Shown here piece after piece: positions 36,429 to 50,660 of a stretch of 64,000 bases of DNA (position 1 is the stretch's first letter; every line of letters begins with the position of its first letter). Under the pieces are notes generated by a model that saw only the letters and a list, made by a program, of their open reading frames with translations, was not told the origin of the DNA and did no database searches. Source of the stretch: Acanthopleura granulata (lineage: Eukaryota; Mollusca; Polyplacophora; Chitonida; Chitonidae); assembly GCA_016165875.1 (NCBI GenBank), contig JABBOT010000001.1, positions 45,126,847 through 45,190,846 of the forward strand, in the 5' to 3' direction. The position numbers were made by a program, and so were the translations under genes.

Positions 36429-38127
36429 TCAGTCTTCAATTAAAATCTTAAGATAAGTGCGCATGCACAGCTGTACATATGGGAACTTGAAAACTAGTGC
36501 TACTGCTTGTGACTGTAGCCTTTTCATCATCTTCTAGCATTCATTCTGTAGACCTTTTGTCTATTATTTAGAGACAGATATTTATGAAAATTTTATGAAT
36601 AAGTTCTGTTTGCCAATAGCTGCAGCTTCCAACCATAACCAAAAATGAAAATAACTGCATAAACTGCAAGAAATGATCTTCAGTGTTTCAATCATGTCCA
36701 ATGTCCCAAAACCAACACACATCATACATGCAGGCTTAATGGTAACAAAGTTAAAATAAAGTCCAGTCAGGCAAATTTCCTAGGGTTTAGCCTTGGTTTC
36801 CCACTTGGGTTTTCTTCACATCAGTGTCTCTCACATATTCTGATTTTCTGGTCCAAAAAGCAGCCAAACAAATCAGACTTGTGATTTGTATTGATTGCTC
36901 AAGTAATTACATCTCAAATGGTCAAGAGATCTGGGCAGGCTTGCATTGATGAGTTAATCATGCCTGGTTCTAGCACCCCTCCCTGAACCCCTGCTGGCCT
37001 CCCCCCCCCTCCCCTTCACACAGCCCCTTTGGGGAGCAACAAAATATCGGACTGGACCAGTAATAGAAATTAATCCTTTTACACCCAGTCAATGATTGCC
37101 GGAGTATGTAGGGTTCCAGATAATCATAGGCAACATAACGAACAGGTCTCGCTGTCCAAATACGGCTGACTGTTAAGTCCAGGCTATTGTCCCTAGTTAA
37201 TAAGGAAGGAAAACCTGTGCCTGCTCCAGATGCAGCTAGAATTAACAACACTGAAATCAACACTTTTACATCTGCTGTTGCCCTCCATTATGTACTGTGA
37301 GACTCAGCATCGAAAGGCAGTTGTTGAAGTAAAGTGTTTTGTATAGTTTCAATCAATAACAAACTAGCACTTGCATACATGATACAATGTCTAGGTGCAT
37401 CCATGCAGTTGTTCATGCCAGAGAGTATACTGGCATTTCCAGTCAAACCAGGACAGGATAGGAGCTCAAACCTTTGGTCACCTTGCTTCAGATCATGCTT
37501 ATTAAAGTGAACATAAAGCCATCCACTAAACCTGAATTAATTCCCAAAAGTGGTACAAAAATACTTTAAAACTTCTACAATGCTTACTAGCAGTATAAAT
37601 TCACAACTTAGCTATATTCATTTGTTGATGCCATTTTGTCATGTTAGCCATCTGAAGTGACATCACAAAGCCTGGGAGCGCTCCCTGCACCATATCAGAA
37701 ACTGTTTTAAAATTACAGGCAAGTAATACGTGCATGTAGTAGTATGTGATGATTTTGAGTATGTAAAGAAAATGTAAGCAATGTTTTTTGCTGCAGGCCT
37801 TTGAAGACATGCCTATGCCGACTTGTATGACAATGTATCCTCTTGCATGATGCACGAATTATACAATTTATTAAACTTTTATTATGATGTCATCCTGTTG
37901 AGCTCAGATTCTAACACAGTAAAATAAAATGTTTCTTCTTGTGGCGTCCTGGAGTTTGGGTGTGAAAATCAATATGAAATGACATAATTGATAGGCCTAT
38001 TTCAGTTTCATCAATTAAAAAATTCTGGTATTTCACTTGAGTATAAGTAATAAACGCAACACACAAAACTGACTTAATCTTAGTTAAAACTTAATAAACA
38101 AAAACTGATTTCCTGCAAACATGTTTC

Positions 38128-38215
38128 ACCCCTCAGCTTTGAGTGGGAGATTGTTTGTTCCCAGTGGCTCATGCTGTTGTTGATGGCAGACAAGTGAATG
38201 TTGCAGCTGAGGGGT
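38128..38215. repeat. inverted repeat, 11-bp arms
   Basis: ACCCCTCAGCT (38128-38138) and AGCTGAGGGGT (38205-38215) are perfect complements separated by 66 bases. The intervening sequence is not strongly self-complementary, so a miRNA hairpin is unlikely. Confidence 0.6.
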
Positions 38216-41200
38216 AGAAGATTGTGTAATCTGTGCTCCGTTTGATCATTTACCTGTTTGACTAATATGCCAAAAAATTTTCAAAAATTTCAACTCTTCC
38301 ACATTCACTGTGCTAAAATAAGCAACAGAGAATAGACTCTGTATCATTATTTCAAAAATTTCTTTTTATAGTGGAAACTCTACGTATTGACTCACCTTGT
38401 TTCAGTAGTTTAAGAAACAACATAAAATTCCCTATTCAGATATTTATCAGCTGTTTACAAAATACCATGTTATAATATTACCATGTTTTTTTGTTTTTTT
38501 TATATCCAGTTGACCTGTAAGTATACCATGCATCTATTCCTCTTATTACTGGTTTTCCCCAGTATAACAGACTGACTGACATTTACCACTGATAGCTGCA
38601 CACCACATCTGTCATAAGTTGTATCAGAGCCTTGCACGTAGATTAAGTGATGATACTCCATGCTGCTCTCGTGAGCTTATCTGCACATGTCCCCCCCAAA
38701 ACTGCCACATCCAACATCATTAGTCTGATTCCCTACCCACATGCATACACACAGTTGTGTATGACACTGCTCCTAAGAGCATATTGAGTGCTATGTAGAA
38801 ATAAGAATTACAGACTGATGTATGTGTGGATTTTAAAATTATAACATCTTGTCCATGGGATAAATCACGTATTATAAATTGAAATTGAAGTCCTAACTTC
38901 CCTACTATTAGCTCACACAGTTAGTCCTGAGATGTAACTATACCTTGGGCACAACAAATCAGAGCCTTACCTTAATTAATACAATGTTTTTTTCCTCAAA
39001 GCAAAGAAATTACCTGGTTCACTAATTGGTGCCAAATGAAGAGCTGTTATTTTTTAGTACATGCTCAGCAACTCAGAGCTTACCACATATATCAGTACAT
39101 AAATGTCCCTGGGTAGGAAACATTATTATTCTTCCATCAGATACCACTAAATTATGTGCAGGCAGGCACATCCATATTGGAACTAGATCATCATCCCTCA
39201 CACCAGAACAGTACAGCCTTGGTAAGTATGATCTAAGGCATCAGAAAAATCCAGACTAAGTTGTCCATTTTTATGACAGACATCCGATAGCTTATGGTAA
39301 TACAGATTTGCGATTTCACAAATTGGCATATTACATAAACAGGTGTATCAATCAAGCATACTGTTAATAGGTCCTTAGCTCTGGGGCTTTACAAATTTCT
39401 TTATAAACCAGAACATAGCCACGCCAAGATAAAGGCAAGCTGTCTGCAATCATACGTGGAAGTCATGTCAAAGCTAAACTGAGAGCGACATAACGCGTCA
39501 ATAAAATCAATCTATCGACTGAGCATGTAAAGGTTGTGTTGGAATGATTGCGCAGCAGTATTGCATACTCTGCTGATCTAGCAGCCGAATTGCCCGCTCT
39601 CTAGTACAGTGTCATCCTCCCTCCCGCCCCCACTGCTGTGAATTTCTTTGGTCGCCTTGGAGGGGCAGGATCAATGTCTACCTATTTGCTTGCGCAAGCC
39701 ATGTGTTCTCTGAAGTTCCGTTATATCTCCTTTGAAGTGAGCCCTAACCAGAACGCTTTATGATCACCTTGATCATATGAGCAGGTAATTAAGTAGGGGG
39801 TCACTGGTTCTCACTACACTTCTACCAATGCATATCATCTCAATTTACCAAATCCAAACATCAAAGACAAGAATTTCAAAGGACAGCTCTGCAACAGGAA
39901 AGGAGAAAAGCAACATGCACCCAACAAATCTCCATTTTCTGTGCCATTCTACAAAGTCACAAGTGCCATGTTCATATATATAGTGTGATAATCATTTGAA
40001 CAAGCTCCTGTATAAATCATACCTGGTCAATTTACACATAGTTCCATGTACTCTGCTATCCGTTGTACAGCTCAGTCCAGAGCAAATACTGTATAGTATA
40101 TGCAAGGTTAATACAGGCTATATCGGGGCAGCACTGAGGACGGTGCCTCCAATGTTATCATGCAGTATACATTACTGGACAATATGAATGGACAGTCAAT
40201 AAAAATGATTTGATAATCAATATTAATTTGGCAGTTAATTCCTTTGACACAATTACACTTCAACAGTACACATAATTTACTGCTGATCATAAATACATGA
40301 TACCCTATTTGAGGAAGTAATGGGAAGTCTAAAATGCAACAAGGCATCATTTAATAAGTGCTACAATATACGATTCGAGTCATACAATGTTACAGATGTG
40401 CCTTATAAATAATCCATTAATGCTTTTCAGATACATATATCAGATGCAACTGTCCATTAATCCTTCAAAGAGAATATATGAATGATGAATTTGATAATGC
40501 AGCTTGCCTCTCCCCAGAATCTGACTTTTATTTACCTTGTGAACTATAACTTATTTCAACACACAGAATAAATACTGACCTGAAATGAACAGACCTTTTT
40601 ATCCGAAACTCTTATGCCTTAGGCCTTACTGCACACAGCTTATTCCAGATCATGAATCCATTCTTGGGGGATATAACTGACAAATACATGTATCTGGCAC
40701 CAACAGCTGCAGATGATTTGAAACTTTCATTTTAACCTGATTTTGCAACATAATGGACACAAAAAGTGGGACGTGTGGCATGTGGTGGGGAGGGGGAGGG
40801 GGCTGGTGGCAACTCTTTCTGATCAGTTGTAATTGGCTACAGGTAAAAGACAAAAAATCAATATTAAGCTCTCAGTTTTTACCTAAAAATCACATTATAT
40901 AAAATTCAATTTCCAGAAAACGGTTCAGTTGGTTTTTCCCAGTTGATGAGATTGTTGGTACATTTTCATGACGAAGGATCAGGAGTTTAAGCGGGCTTTT
41001 CTAACCATAATATATCTGTCCTATAACAATGTGGGAGTGCTACCACAGACTTCATTTGCATAATGCAGTTTTCCTTTGCAGAACTCTAGCAGCTCTGATT
41101 TTAAAAGAAGAAAATCAAACCATAAAATATACTGACAAATGAATAATAAAGAGCCCTGCTAGATCCGTAGCTCTGTATTTGCAATGTTGTCTTTGGTGAA

Positions 41201-44200
41201 CGGCAAGGCTGCAACGGTGCTATTACTTTCAGATTTCATTAAAAACTACTTTACACAGCATACTCTGACTTCTATTGCTTCAAATCAATATAACTATAAT
41301 TTTGTTTCCCCTGTGTACCCACCATGCGTAAAATCTGAATTTGGCCAGTGACAATGGCCTGGCGAGCTAGTAATTTGATAGATGAGGGATTAATCGGCCA
41401 ATGGTTGTTATGGAACAGAAGAATCTACATAACACTGACTCCACAAGTAAATCGGATCCAATGCAACACTAAATTCTGGAAATCAATTAAACTTCACACA
41501 TCACAACAAAACCAAACCACTGGAACTTATTTGCCCAAATGCATTGATGATAAAGGTGATGTAGATTTTATAAGTTTTACAGTTGGTGTAAATCCCCATT
41601 TTTCCCTCACAGAAAATGGTCAGTGAGTTCTGTCTGAAGGCTGTCGCTCTCAGTCTGGTAATCCATGCAGACATTTCCTTTGATATAAGATGTTAGTGTT
41701 CAGTGGTAAAATCATGGAGTATGAATTCTCCTGCAAGTTAATGGATTGAGTGACGTTCATGAGAGATTTCACAATTCTTCAAAAGTGCTCCACTTAACAA
41801 GGAAATTTAATTTATAAACCAAGAACCAAGCAACGTTAACTCATGTGCAAAAATGTTCTGGGGTGTAAGACAAGGATAAAATGATCATCTGCCAAATGCA
41901 TTAATTTACCATGAAAAGTGGAGACAGGATTTCACACTCCTAAAAAAGAAAAAAAATAATAAGAAAAGAAGACAACAACAAAAAAATCTGAAAAGAGATA
42001 ATAAAAACAAAAATGTTTCTACTTGGCCATTACTTTACCATCTAATTTGTTCCAATAACTCATACAACTACAAATAAATATTAAAAAATGCATATTTACA
42101 CTTTAACAAATTATGCTGAGCATCAAACATCAATAGACAAGGAACAGAACAACTATTAGCCTGTTAGAAGAAACCCTTACATATGGCATTCACGTGAACC
42201 ATGTGTGAAATGCTCTTGACACACCAAAACAGAATGCACATTGATGTGCCCTCAATTGCATTCAATACGGTTGTGGACGCCCCTGATTCGGTTACAAATG
42301 TGCACCGATGAGCACTGATTTCCATCCACACATGCATGCGGTTTGATAAAGTGCATTCAATTCATTTCGTTTCGGTTATGCGGTATGTCAATGGGAATAT
42401 GGTTCCATTTCCCTACAACTCAATTCTATTACCACCACGCATTTGCGCAAGACAAGATTTTTCCGAGCTATGCCGAAAGCATAATGAGCTGTGGTGTCAC
42501 TAGAAAGGAATTCTCACCAAATAGTGCTTTAAAAAAACATGCTGAACTGAATCTGGTGAGTCCCTTTCAGTGACTGTGAATTGATTTAAATTAAATGAAA
42601 CCATACTTGGTGTCAACAACATTAAGTAAACACTTCTCACTTTAGGGCACTTCAGTCAGTGTGAGTAGCATATCAGAAAATACTGTGACTAGTCAACTGT
42701 TTGAACATGCCATCCACATGGAAACAGTTAGTGTTCCAATATTGTTTAATAAAACAAGGCCACAAGGTCTTTGACAAACTTTGATAATTACACAGTGTTT
42801 AACAAATGTCTCTAAACACAAGATCTGTTTGCAGTACAACCACAGTAGCATGTCTGATAGACATCAAGCTGCCATAACAGTTACTTGTTACAATATTTAT
42901 ACAGCAATGCAGTCATAGATAACACATTATATACTCTGCTTTAACAAATTCATATTGCTTTTGACTGCTTGACACCTAAGTTGATAGTGTCCCAAATGCA
43001 TTAATTTTGCTATTGCTTACGTGGCTGTGGCTGTGAGATCTTTCTAATACACGTGGATATTTGTGGATTGAGTGGTTTTCCATCAAATGCAGTTTTGAGG
43101 AGTCTTCTTCCCATTCTATTACTGGACTTGGCATTTTAAGCCAACTGCTTTCATGTTGTTCACCAAGACTGTGGACATGCCCAGTAAACATAACATCTAC
43201 AGCATTTCAAGGTAGTCTAAAGTTCACAGTAAACAATGACATATCACACACCTTCTCAAAGTGCACCACAAAGGTGTAGCTGCGTGTTCGTGTCTACCCT
43301 TTCACTGCATCAGTGTGTTCTTGTCAACGGGGTGGGTAAACAGATCATGAAGCAACCTGAATACCACACAGATCTGCCTCTCCTCACATCAGAAACCTTG
43401 CAACAGTATAAAACAGTGCAATTGTATCAAAACACGGCCACATTTCCCAAGGTGTAATTGACTTCGACAACTGCTACTATGAGGACATCTATATTAGTGG
43501 CCCCAGCAAATTTCAGAGGAGGTTATTTTTGCATCTGTCAGAAGCAAAAACCGAGAGTGCAGAAATCAATGCAATCACCTATTCTCTGTTAGATATATGC
43601 TGCATTTATTGACTTATCTGACTGGGGTTATAACTCATTTTGACATCCATATACTTGACACCAGTGAGTATCAATAGGGGCTGTTGGGCATATACACTGA
43701 CATTCTCATTACTAGGTGATCCATTGAGAAATAAAAGCATTACCCAGTACTCAAATTTTAAAACAGAAATTTTAATGGAGTTTTGTAAATCTTCAGATTG
43801 CTCGCACTCTTGTTATGCTCTGATATGACATTTAGGTTTAGAGAGATTAATGCTTGTTATTTGTTTTTATGTTATTCTTTTTTTTTCTTAGAGTAGTCCT
43901 GCAGCGCATACAACTATATTAAGGCTAGTCTGTGAACTAGTCCCCCCCTCCATGTCTCCACCCCACCTCCAACTCAAGTTTCCTGTTGATTTTCTCCTTA
44001 GGGTGGTAAACCTTGGTGTGTCTGTCTAGCAAACCTGTCACTTAACACTTTCAAGCAGCTTACTGACTGGGCTGTACTTCTCTCCACACCCAGATGCCCA
44101 CAACCATATGAACTGAGCCCCTGTTTCAGATGGTGGAAAGGCACAGGACTGTTTCCTTTGCAGTGGGGGGGGGGGTCTGACAGAGATTAATTCTGTTCCA

Positions 44201-47200
44201 CTTAAACAGAGGCCACTTTACCCAAGTCGCGAGATCAGTTCTGCACGTTCCACCTTTTTCACTTTCTCCAAATATAACAGGTGTTACAATCCAATTCTGA
44301 AAAATCCATGCAGAGTTAACAGTTCCGCATCATTACACAAAAACAACCTGGAGCTAACTGGCCTATTGATATCTCAAGAAGTTTTCACTGATGCATTAAT
44401 GGGTTCTTAATTGGAACCCATTACTCACACTGAGTTAAGTTTGGTATTGCTTGGAGAGGTGATTGGAGGGACGTAACAGAGGACGGGACATGAGTTAATT
44501 CTCAAGAGGTGATAATGACACAATATTATATAGCCAGCAAGCACCTTACACCATAAAGAGATATAAATATAACTATACTATTTTTACTAGTACTTGTGTG
44601 AAAAAATGTAATGCATATTCCACTGCATTATGATATAACAAGATGGACTGTTGTATACTGCATTCCTAGATAACAACATATTTGAAACTGTAATCAGAAT
44701 ACAAAGATGACAGACTGATAAAAGCTCACTTGCATTTTTTATTTTCACATCTCTCCACATCAGAAATATCCTTCATTTGTAAACCTGAGTATAGCCTACA
44801 GTTTTTCTTTCTGGCTCTAATAGGATAATTTTCAGTATACCTTAACACAAAAAAGTGAATGTTACTCAACTGAAGAATTGCACATGTGTCAAGAATGGAC
44901 AACTGTTACAAACTAAACCATAAAAACTTTCAAAAATTTAATGGTTCAGTCATGATAACGGAATGTTGTATATAATCCTATCTCAGTGAAGGTTGTGATG
45001 AGCTCATCTGTGACACCTGGCCAGGTATTGATTAAAGGCTTTTACCTGTTCATCTATAACAGCTCAGAGCAGCTTACTCCTATCAGCTCACAACTGCTGA
45101 CAATAGCATGCCTTGTTATGATCCCTCAACAGCTGTTCTGTGTATGGATTTAAATTTTACACCAGTAGGGGGGTTAAACAACACAATGATGCACTATTAA
45201 TTTTCATCTGAGTGAAGCTCAAATATACAGTCAACAGGATACAAATTATAAAGCCTGTAAAATGCTTCCAAGGAAAAAAATTCAACCTTTAAAACTGATA
45301 TAGTGTTGCCATAAACTATATAAACGCATAGAACGAGTTGGTATGGATTTTTGAACTCAATTAAAAGTTTGTCAGTTCCAGTTTGTCAAATCAGGCATTC
45401 TATTTTAACATCAAGGGGTGGCAGGTTGTAGGAAGGTCAAAAGCTGGCCCCAATCCTTTCTTATCTTGTACCTCACATCTGCTATAACCTCTAACAAGCC
45501 ACCCCTGGTGGAAGTTCTGGCCTACTAACCTCACTGACAACAGCCCAGCCTGGGGTTTAAACACTATCAACTTCACATTGACTGTGCCCCCTGTTTACCA
45601 CATCTTCCCTAATACCTGCTGATGATAGGTCAGTGGTGATGTTGAAGTGCAGACCTGATAACAATGGATTGGGGGTGAAGCTGGAGGGTGGGTGGGAGGC
45701 TTCAGAAGTTCTTAAGAACCCCTCCAATACCAAACCCTGATTTATGCTTAAGATGGGGGGGGGGGGAAGTTGCGGAACTGTAAACTTCAGGATGAGAAGG
45801 CCTCAGGAATGTTACTTTCTCTGACAAGGCTACCTGCCAGCACTTAAAACCAGAACTTATCAAACACACCAGTCATCAGGCCAAAGTCTTAACCAGGCAA
45901 CCTATTTTAAAAATATTTTAACAGCTTCAGAAAACTCTGTATACAAAGTCTGTATACAACTCTTCATGCAAGTCAGTGTGTATAAATTCAATGAAATTTT
46001 TCTTGATAATTAACACGTCAGAACTCAATGCTTAAACTGGGGAAAAATATTAAAATGACATGAAAGAAATCCTATGGAAGAAACCTACATGCAGCAACAT
46101 GGTTCAAATGAACTTTTGATGAATAACACTGTTTAACCCTTATAATTGCAGATTCCTTAAAAAACAAAATTTTTGGCTATTTCCGTGAAATTTTACTGGT
46201 GTGGCAAGATCATATTCCTTGCAGGACATCAAATCAGGCAGAGGTGATGCTGAGTAAGGCATTTATGCTGGGGTGAAATCAATGACAGGTTTTAAAAGGC
46301 AGTGTCATTTGTGGACACATGTTAGCGACTGGTTATGTGTTCATGAGTGAGGTCACAGCAGGACAAAGTAGAAAGAACAGAAAAAATTCTGTTTCTGTAT
46401 TTTCCGAGGCAACATACAGTATCGGTTTCAATACCCTGGAATTTCTTACAATTAAGGAAAGCAACTAAGACTATCTCATCTTTATTATTTCACCTTTCTT
46501 TTAAAACAGATATTTGGACACCACAGTAGCTTCTTAAGGGAGAAATATTCCAGTCCAGTAACTATGCACACGTACGCAATGATAACAGTTGTATGAAGAG
46601 AAACTATCTTTTTACAAGCCTTAATTGCCATGTTATACTATCAATGGAGGCTGCAATACCTTTCAAAACAAAACCTTATCACAATCTCTTCCATTTAAGT
46701 GTTCTGTAGCACAAAGATCAGGCTGAAATATGCAAACAAGACAATCAATTAAGAGGCTATTTTGTGTGGTTCATTAATATTGATAGGTTCTCGATGAATT
46801 GCACTTTTTACTGGGCATAAGTTTGCCATCATTAACTTCTACACAAGGATACTGTAACCTATGACTGACTTAGGAAGCGCTCGAAATGGATTTCATAAGT
46901 CAGTTGTAATTTACAGGAGATTTTAATCCCAATTGCTTCAGCAATTAATGCGTTAAGAACAAAATATACACAACAGTTGATTTGTGTTGCTTGTCTGGCT
47001 GCATAGTCAGCTTGACCATGTCATATGACATGTGCCCATCGTGCACTCTGTCCTGGGGCACCACTGAGTTGACTCCCACTTACACGTGTAACTGTCCACA
47101 TATTAGCCTCATGACTTCACGCCATCAACGTGCATAACTGTTGAATTAATCAAGCGGAAAAGTGGTTACCGTAAAGTCATAAAGAAAATAGATGTATATG

Positions 47201-47246
47201 TATATTCTGTAAAGGTTAACTGTAGATCCATCAATAAGCTTATTAA

Positions 47247-48062
47247 AAGAAAAGAACTCATTTATACAACCTACACCTTAAATGAAAAAGCTATACAAAC
47301 TGTGTGGAAAACAATTTTTTTTACATTTTTTAAAGGTTTCGTAAACGAGACAAACTGTTTTAAACAACATCATTTTTTACAAAATCCACTTATTCGGGGC
47401 ACACAGAAAGTCCTGCCATGTTTTAGGCTTGTCCAACGAAAATCCTCCTTTCCTGCTCTTGAATATTCATTGTGACGTCACTGTTTTTAAGGTTTTACTC
47501 CTACCATTTAATTAATGTGCATTTCCAGTCTCTGCTAAATATGTTGGCACATCGTGGTAATCCTGGATTTTAAGTTCTGTTAAAGTCAGCTCAAAAAGGA
47601 AGAGTTTGAGATGTACTAGAGGGCCACATCATGCCTACATGCGTGGCTGTAGGCTGCCAAAATGTGTCTGAATTGCGATGTCCTGAAGGCAGAGAGCACA
47701 ACCTGTCCTTTCACAAATTGCCCCTGTCAAAGCCAGAAATCCAAACTGGTAGCCTTGTAAGCCGAAGTTACATTCACTATCATCAGAACTAGAGCTGGGG
47801 TTCCCACTGAAGCCCTTCGTTACGTTAGCTACATGACTTATTTTTTTACCTTCAAAGGCAGAAGAGCTACATTGCAAAGCTAAGCACGATGACGTAAGCA
47901 ATCTGTAAAAATGGCGGCCTAAACAGGCTTCTCAGCCTTGAATGTTTAACTAATGAATACTCAAATAACAAGAACTTCCTCCAGAAAATTGAGATTTTTT
48001 ATTTAACCATAAGCAGAGGTCTTTCTTTTAAAGTGTAGGTTGTATAAATGTGTTCTTTTCTT
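47247..48062 (+). mobile_element. THAP-carrying TIR transposon, copy B (complete ends, TTAA flanks)
   Basis: An 816 bp element with terminal inverted repeats of about 35 bases: left AAGAAAAGAACTCATTTATA then CAACCTACACC; right the near-perfect complement ending ATAAATGTGTTCTTTTCTT. TTAA occurs immediately outside both ends (47243-47246 and 48063-48066), as expected for a TTAA target-site duplication. It carries a short THAP-starting ORF but no transposase core, so it must be mobilised in trans. TTAA plus THAP fits Kolobok. It is inserted in intron 1, opposite in orientation to copy A 29 kb away. Confidence 0.9.
47631..47792 (+). pseudogene. THAP-domain N-terminal ORF within copy B
   Basis: A 53-codon frame begins MPTCVAVGCQN and continues to LSFHKLPLSKPE, matching the THAP zinc-finger start (M-P-x-C-x4-C-x-N ... 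s-F-H-r-F-P-l-x-x-P). The second half of the finger, with the C-x2-H pair and the AVPTIF motif, is missing, and the frame stops at TAG. It is a remnant of the transposase DNA-binding domain kept inside a deletion derivative, not a working protein. Confidence 0.8.
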
Positions 48063-49869
48063 TTAACCTCAGAAAAAATCATAAATATTTTTAATGAAGT
48101 GGAAATTATTTCAACAAAGTTTTCTTTGCCATCTTCAGGAGATTTGAATATTAAAGTAATAAAAGATTTAATATTTACATCATCTACACTGACAGTTTAC
48201 TTTGTTCTCAATGTGTTAATTGGCATATCATTGCTTATGCATTGTGCTAAGGTTTACTCTGGCGCTGACACCACAGCAATATAGTAAGCCTCTTTAAGGT
48301 CGTCATGACATCAACTAAAGCTCCTGGTATTTGTCGATGAATAATATGCAGAAAAATTTAACAATTAGTTGTTTTGTTCTTCTTTTTGTCACAACGAAAA
48401 ATTTACAAGATCAAAAGTAGGTGAATATGAAATCCAAAAACACTTTATGATTATCAATGTCTGACTAAATGATATTAGTGCTAAAACAGGCATTCATTTC
48501 AGCTCAATAACAGCACTTAAAGTTATCTGCATCAGTGATCCAGAACAAAAAAAGCATGCACATGACTTCTGTTGCCAGCAATTTTTTTGGAAAAACTATG
48601 GCACTACCTGATATCTTTATTAATTTGATTGGTGTAAAAATACTCATTGCAGCCTATATCCATTAGTAGCTATTTACCTGGCCTCAGAAACAGGAGCCGG
48701 GGGTAATGTAGCGTAAGCTACAAGCCATGCCGTGTTATATAATACATTTCTGAAATTTGACATGTCTGTCCTTCATTAGAGTTAACCACGCAAGCCTATC
48801 CACTCGGAATCCCTACATTATCATTGTTGTTTAAACCAAGATGGTATCATTACAAAGAATTGAAAAGACATGAACATGTACATATTCTGTCTGAAGAAAG
48901 TGACATACTAGCCTTTGAGGAAGTACCTCACCCTACAGAATTACATGCTTGGCTTTTCCCAATATATCTGAGTTGTACATAGTATAATTACAGAACGTAT
49001 TAATTACATCATCAATATAGGCTGATTCCATTGTTTTAAGGGCCTTGGTGGCAACACATGGTGGATGTCGCTCTTGTTTGTGGTCTTACATGATGTTTCC
49101 CCGAGACAGCTTTCGTTCTACTATTAGAACCTATGTCAGAGGTACAAAAGTTCACCAGTAACTTGCCAACATAAAATTAAAAAATCTTCAGTATGGCAGT
49201 TAAATCAATCAGTCAATTACGACAGATCATGTATGAATAATTAGAACTTCCCCCAAAGGTTTAACAGGACCTTAAAGTTTCATTAAGAGATATAAGTGTT
49301 ATTAGCTAAACCATCTACTGCAAGTACTGCCTGATGGCCTGCCATAAAGTACACTAGATTGTTAATAAACTATATTTATCATGCAGGATTGCACATAAAT
49401 TAATAATAACTTGTCAGGGCTGAGTATTTCTTTAGGATAGACTGATGTATCACTAGGGGCAAATGTGATTTAAATCAGAAGCTCCTTTATTTTTGCTAAC
49501 TGATAGAAATAGACTTGGAAAAAAAAATCCAGTCCATTGTCTGTGAGGGCCATTATATTTTGCAGCATTATTACTCTATATCTATTAATTAGGCATGCTA
49601 TACCCACTGGGGAAGCTGGGTGCCCCACAGGGATAAATAGCAGGATAAACAGCAGGACGGGGTGGGGGTGGGGGGTGAGCAGGCATCAGATGACTAAATC
49701 CTATGGAATCTGATACAGCCATCCCTCATTCCCTCCTAACCATGGCCTGGGATCCCTTACCTCAGCAATAACATCCCTCAGTCAACATTTGATGGGGGCA
49801 AAGACAGTCAGCCCTAAATTACAAAAACAGAGCTGCACTCTGCTGTAACTGATGCCTGCAAAGTGCAAT

Positions 49870-50660
49870 ACAATAGCCCTGTGTTTTGTTCCACTGAAGC
49901 TAAACTGGTTACAGTAGAGTTGAAACCAATGAAGCTTGAGGTGTAATGAACCCCCAAGAGGTCAGGGACTATAGCCTGCAGGGAAGGGGACAGTGTAGCT
50001 AAGGGAGGTATACACATAAATGTAGGAGCTGCCTCTGGGCATTTGGGTTGACCAGTAGGGGATTTAGTTGACCAGGAAAGCAAAGTGTGGACTACAGTCC
50101 ACCCTAGTTTGGCCAGGGTGGGCAAATAAAGGCTATGTGGCCTTATTCGGTGGGTGGGCAAATAAAGTCTGGGTGGCCTGGCTAAGACTTGGTCTGGTCT
50201 GGGCATGAGTGAACAAATAAAGGAGGTCTAATTTGTTCAGGGCAGGGTGGCTTGGTCAGGACTGGGTGGCCAACTTAGGGCTAGATAGCCTTGTCATAAG
50301 TGGGTGGGCAAACATAGCCTGTATGGCCTGGGTTACCAATGGTTAGGGTTAGGTGTTCTTGTTAGGGGTGAGTTAGGCCACTGAACCTGTAGGGCTGTTT
50401 AAGGCCAGGTGGCTTGGTCTGACCTATGGGTTACCTGGATGGGGTACAGTGACCCTGGTCAAAGATCTGTGGCCTGGTTAATGTTGGGTGACCTGGTTGG
50501 GCAATTGATGTCCAGGTGTCCTGATGGGCTAACAAAGCCTATGCAGGCTATGAAGCTAAGTGAGTCAAAGAAAGCTGAGTGAGAAAGTTAAGATAGGGTG
50601 AGTTACTGATTCAGGCTGTGGGTTGGTTAAAACTAGGCCTGTGTGTGGGGTAAGCTTTGA
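49870..50660 (+). repeat. G-rich degenerate repeat, strand-asymmetric
   Basis: Variants of GGGTGGCCTGGT, GGGTGGGCAAATAAAG and TTGGTCAGGACTGGGTGGCC recur through this interval with no constant spacing. The plus strand is strongly G+T over C+A. Long minus-strand open frames here (such as 49814-50206) follow from this bias. Confidence 0.7.

Noticed and set aside
41348..41626. 92-codon plus-strand frame in intron 1
   Set aside because: No splice support and no domain; it could be chance in moderately mixed sequence.
47635..47901. 88-codon minus-strand frame inside transposon copy B, antisense to the THAP start
   Set aside because: Copy A interrupts the same frame with a stop (GGCTGA), and the THAP frame on the other strand explains the conservation better.
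49814..50206. 130-codon proline-rich minus-strand frame
   Set aside because: It overlaps the G-rich degenerate repeat; the Pro/Leu/Thr content reflects base composition.
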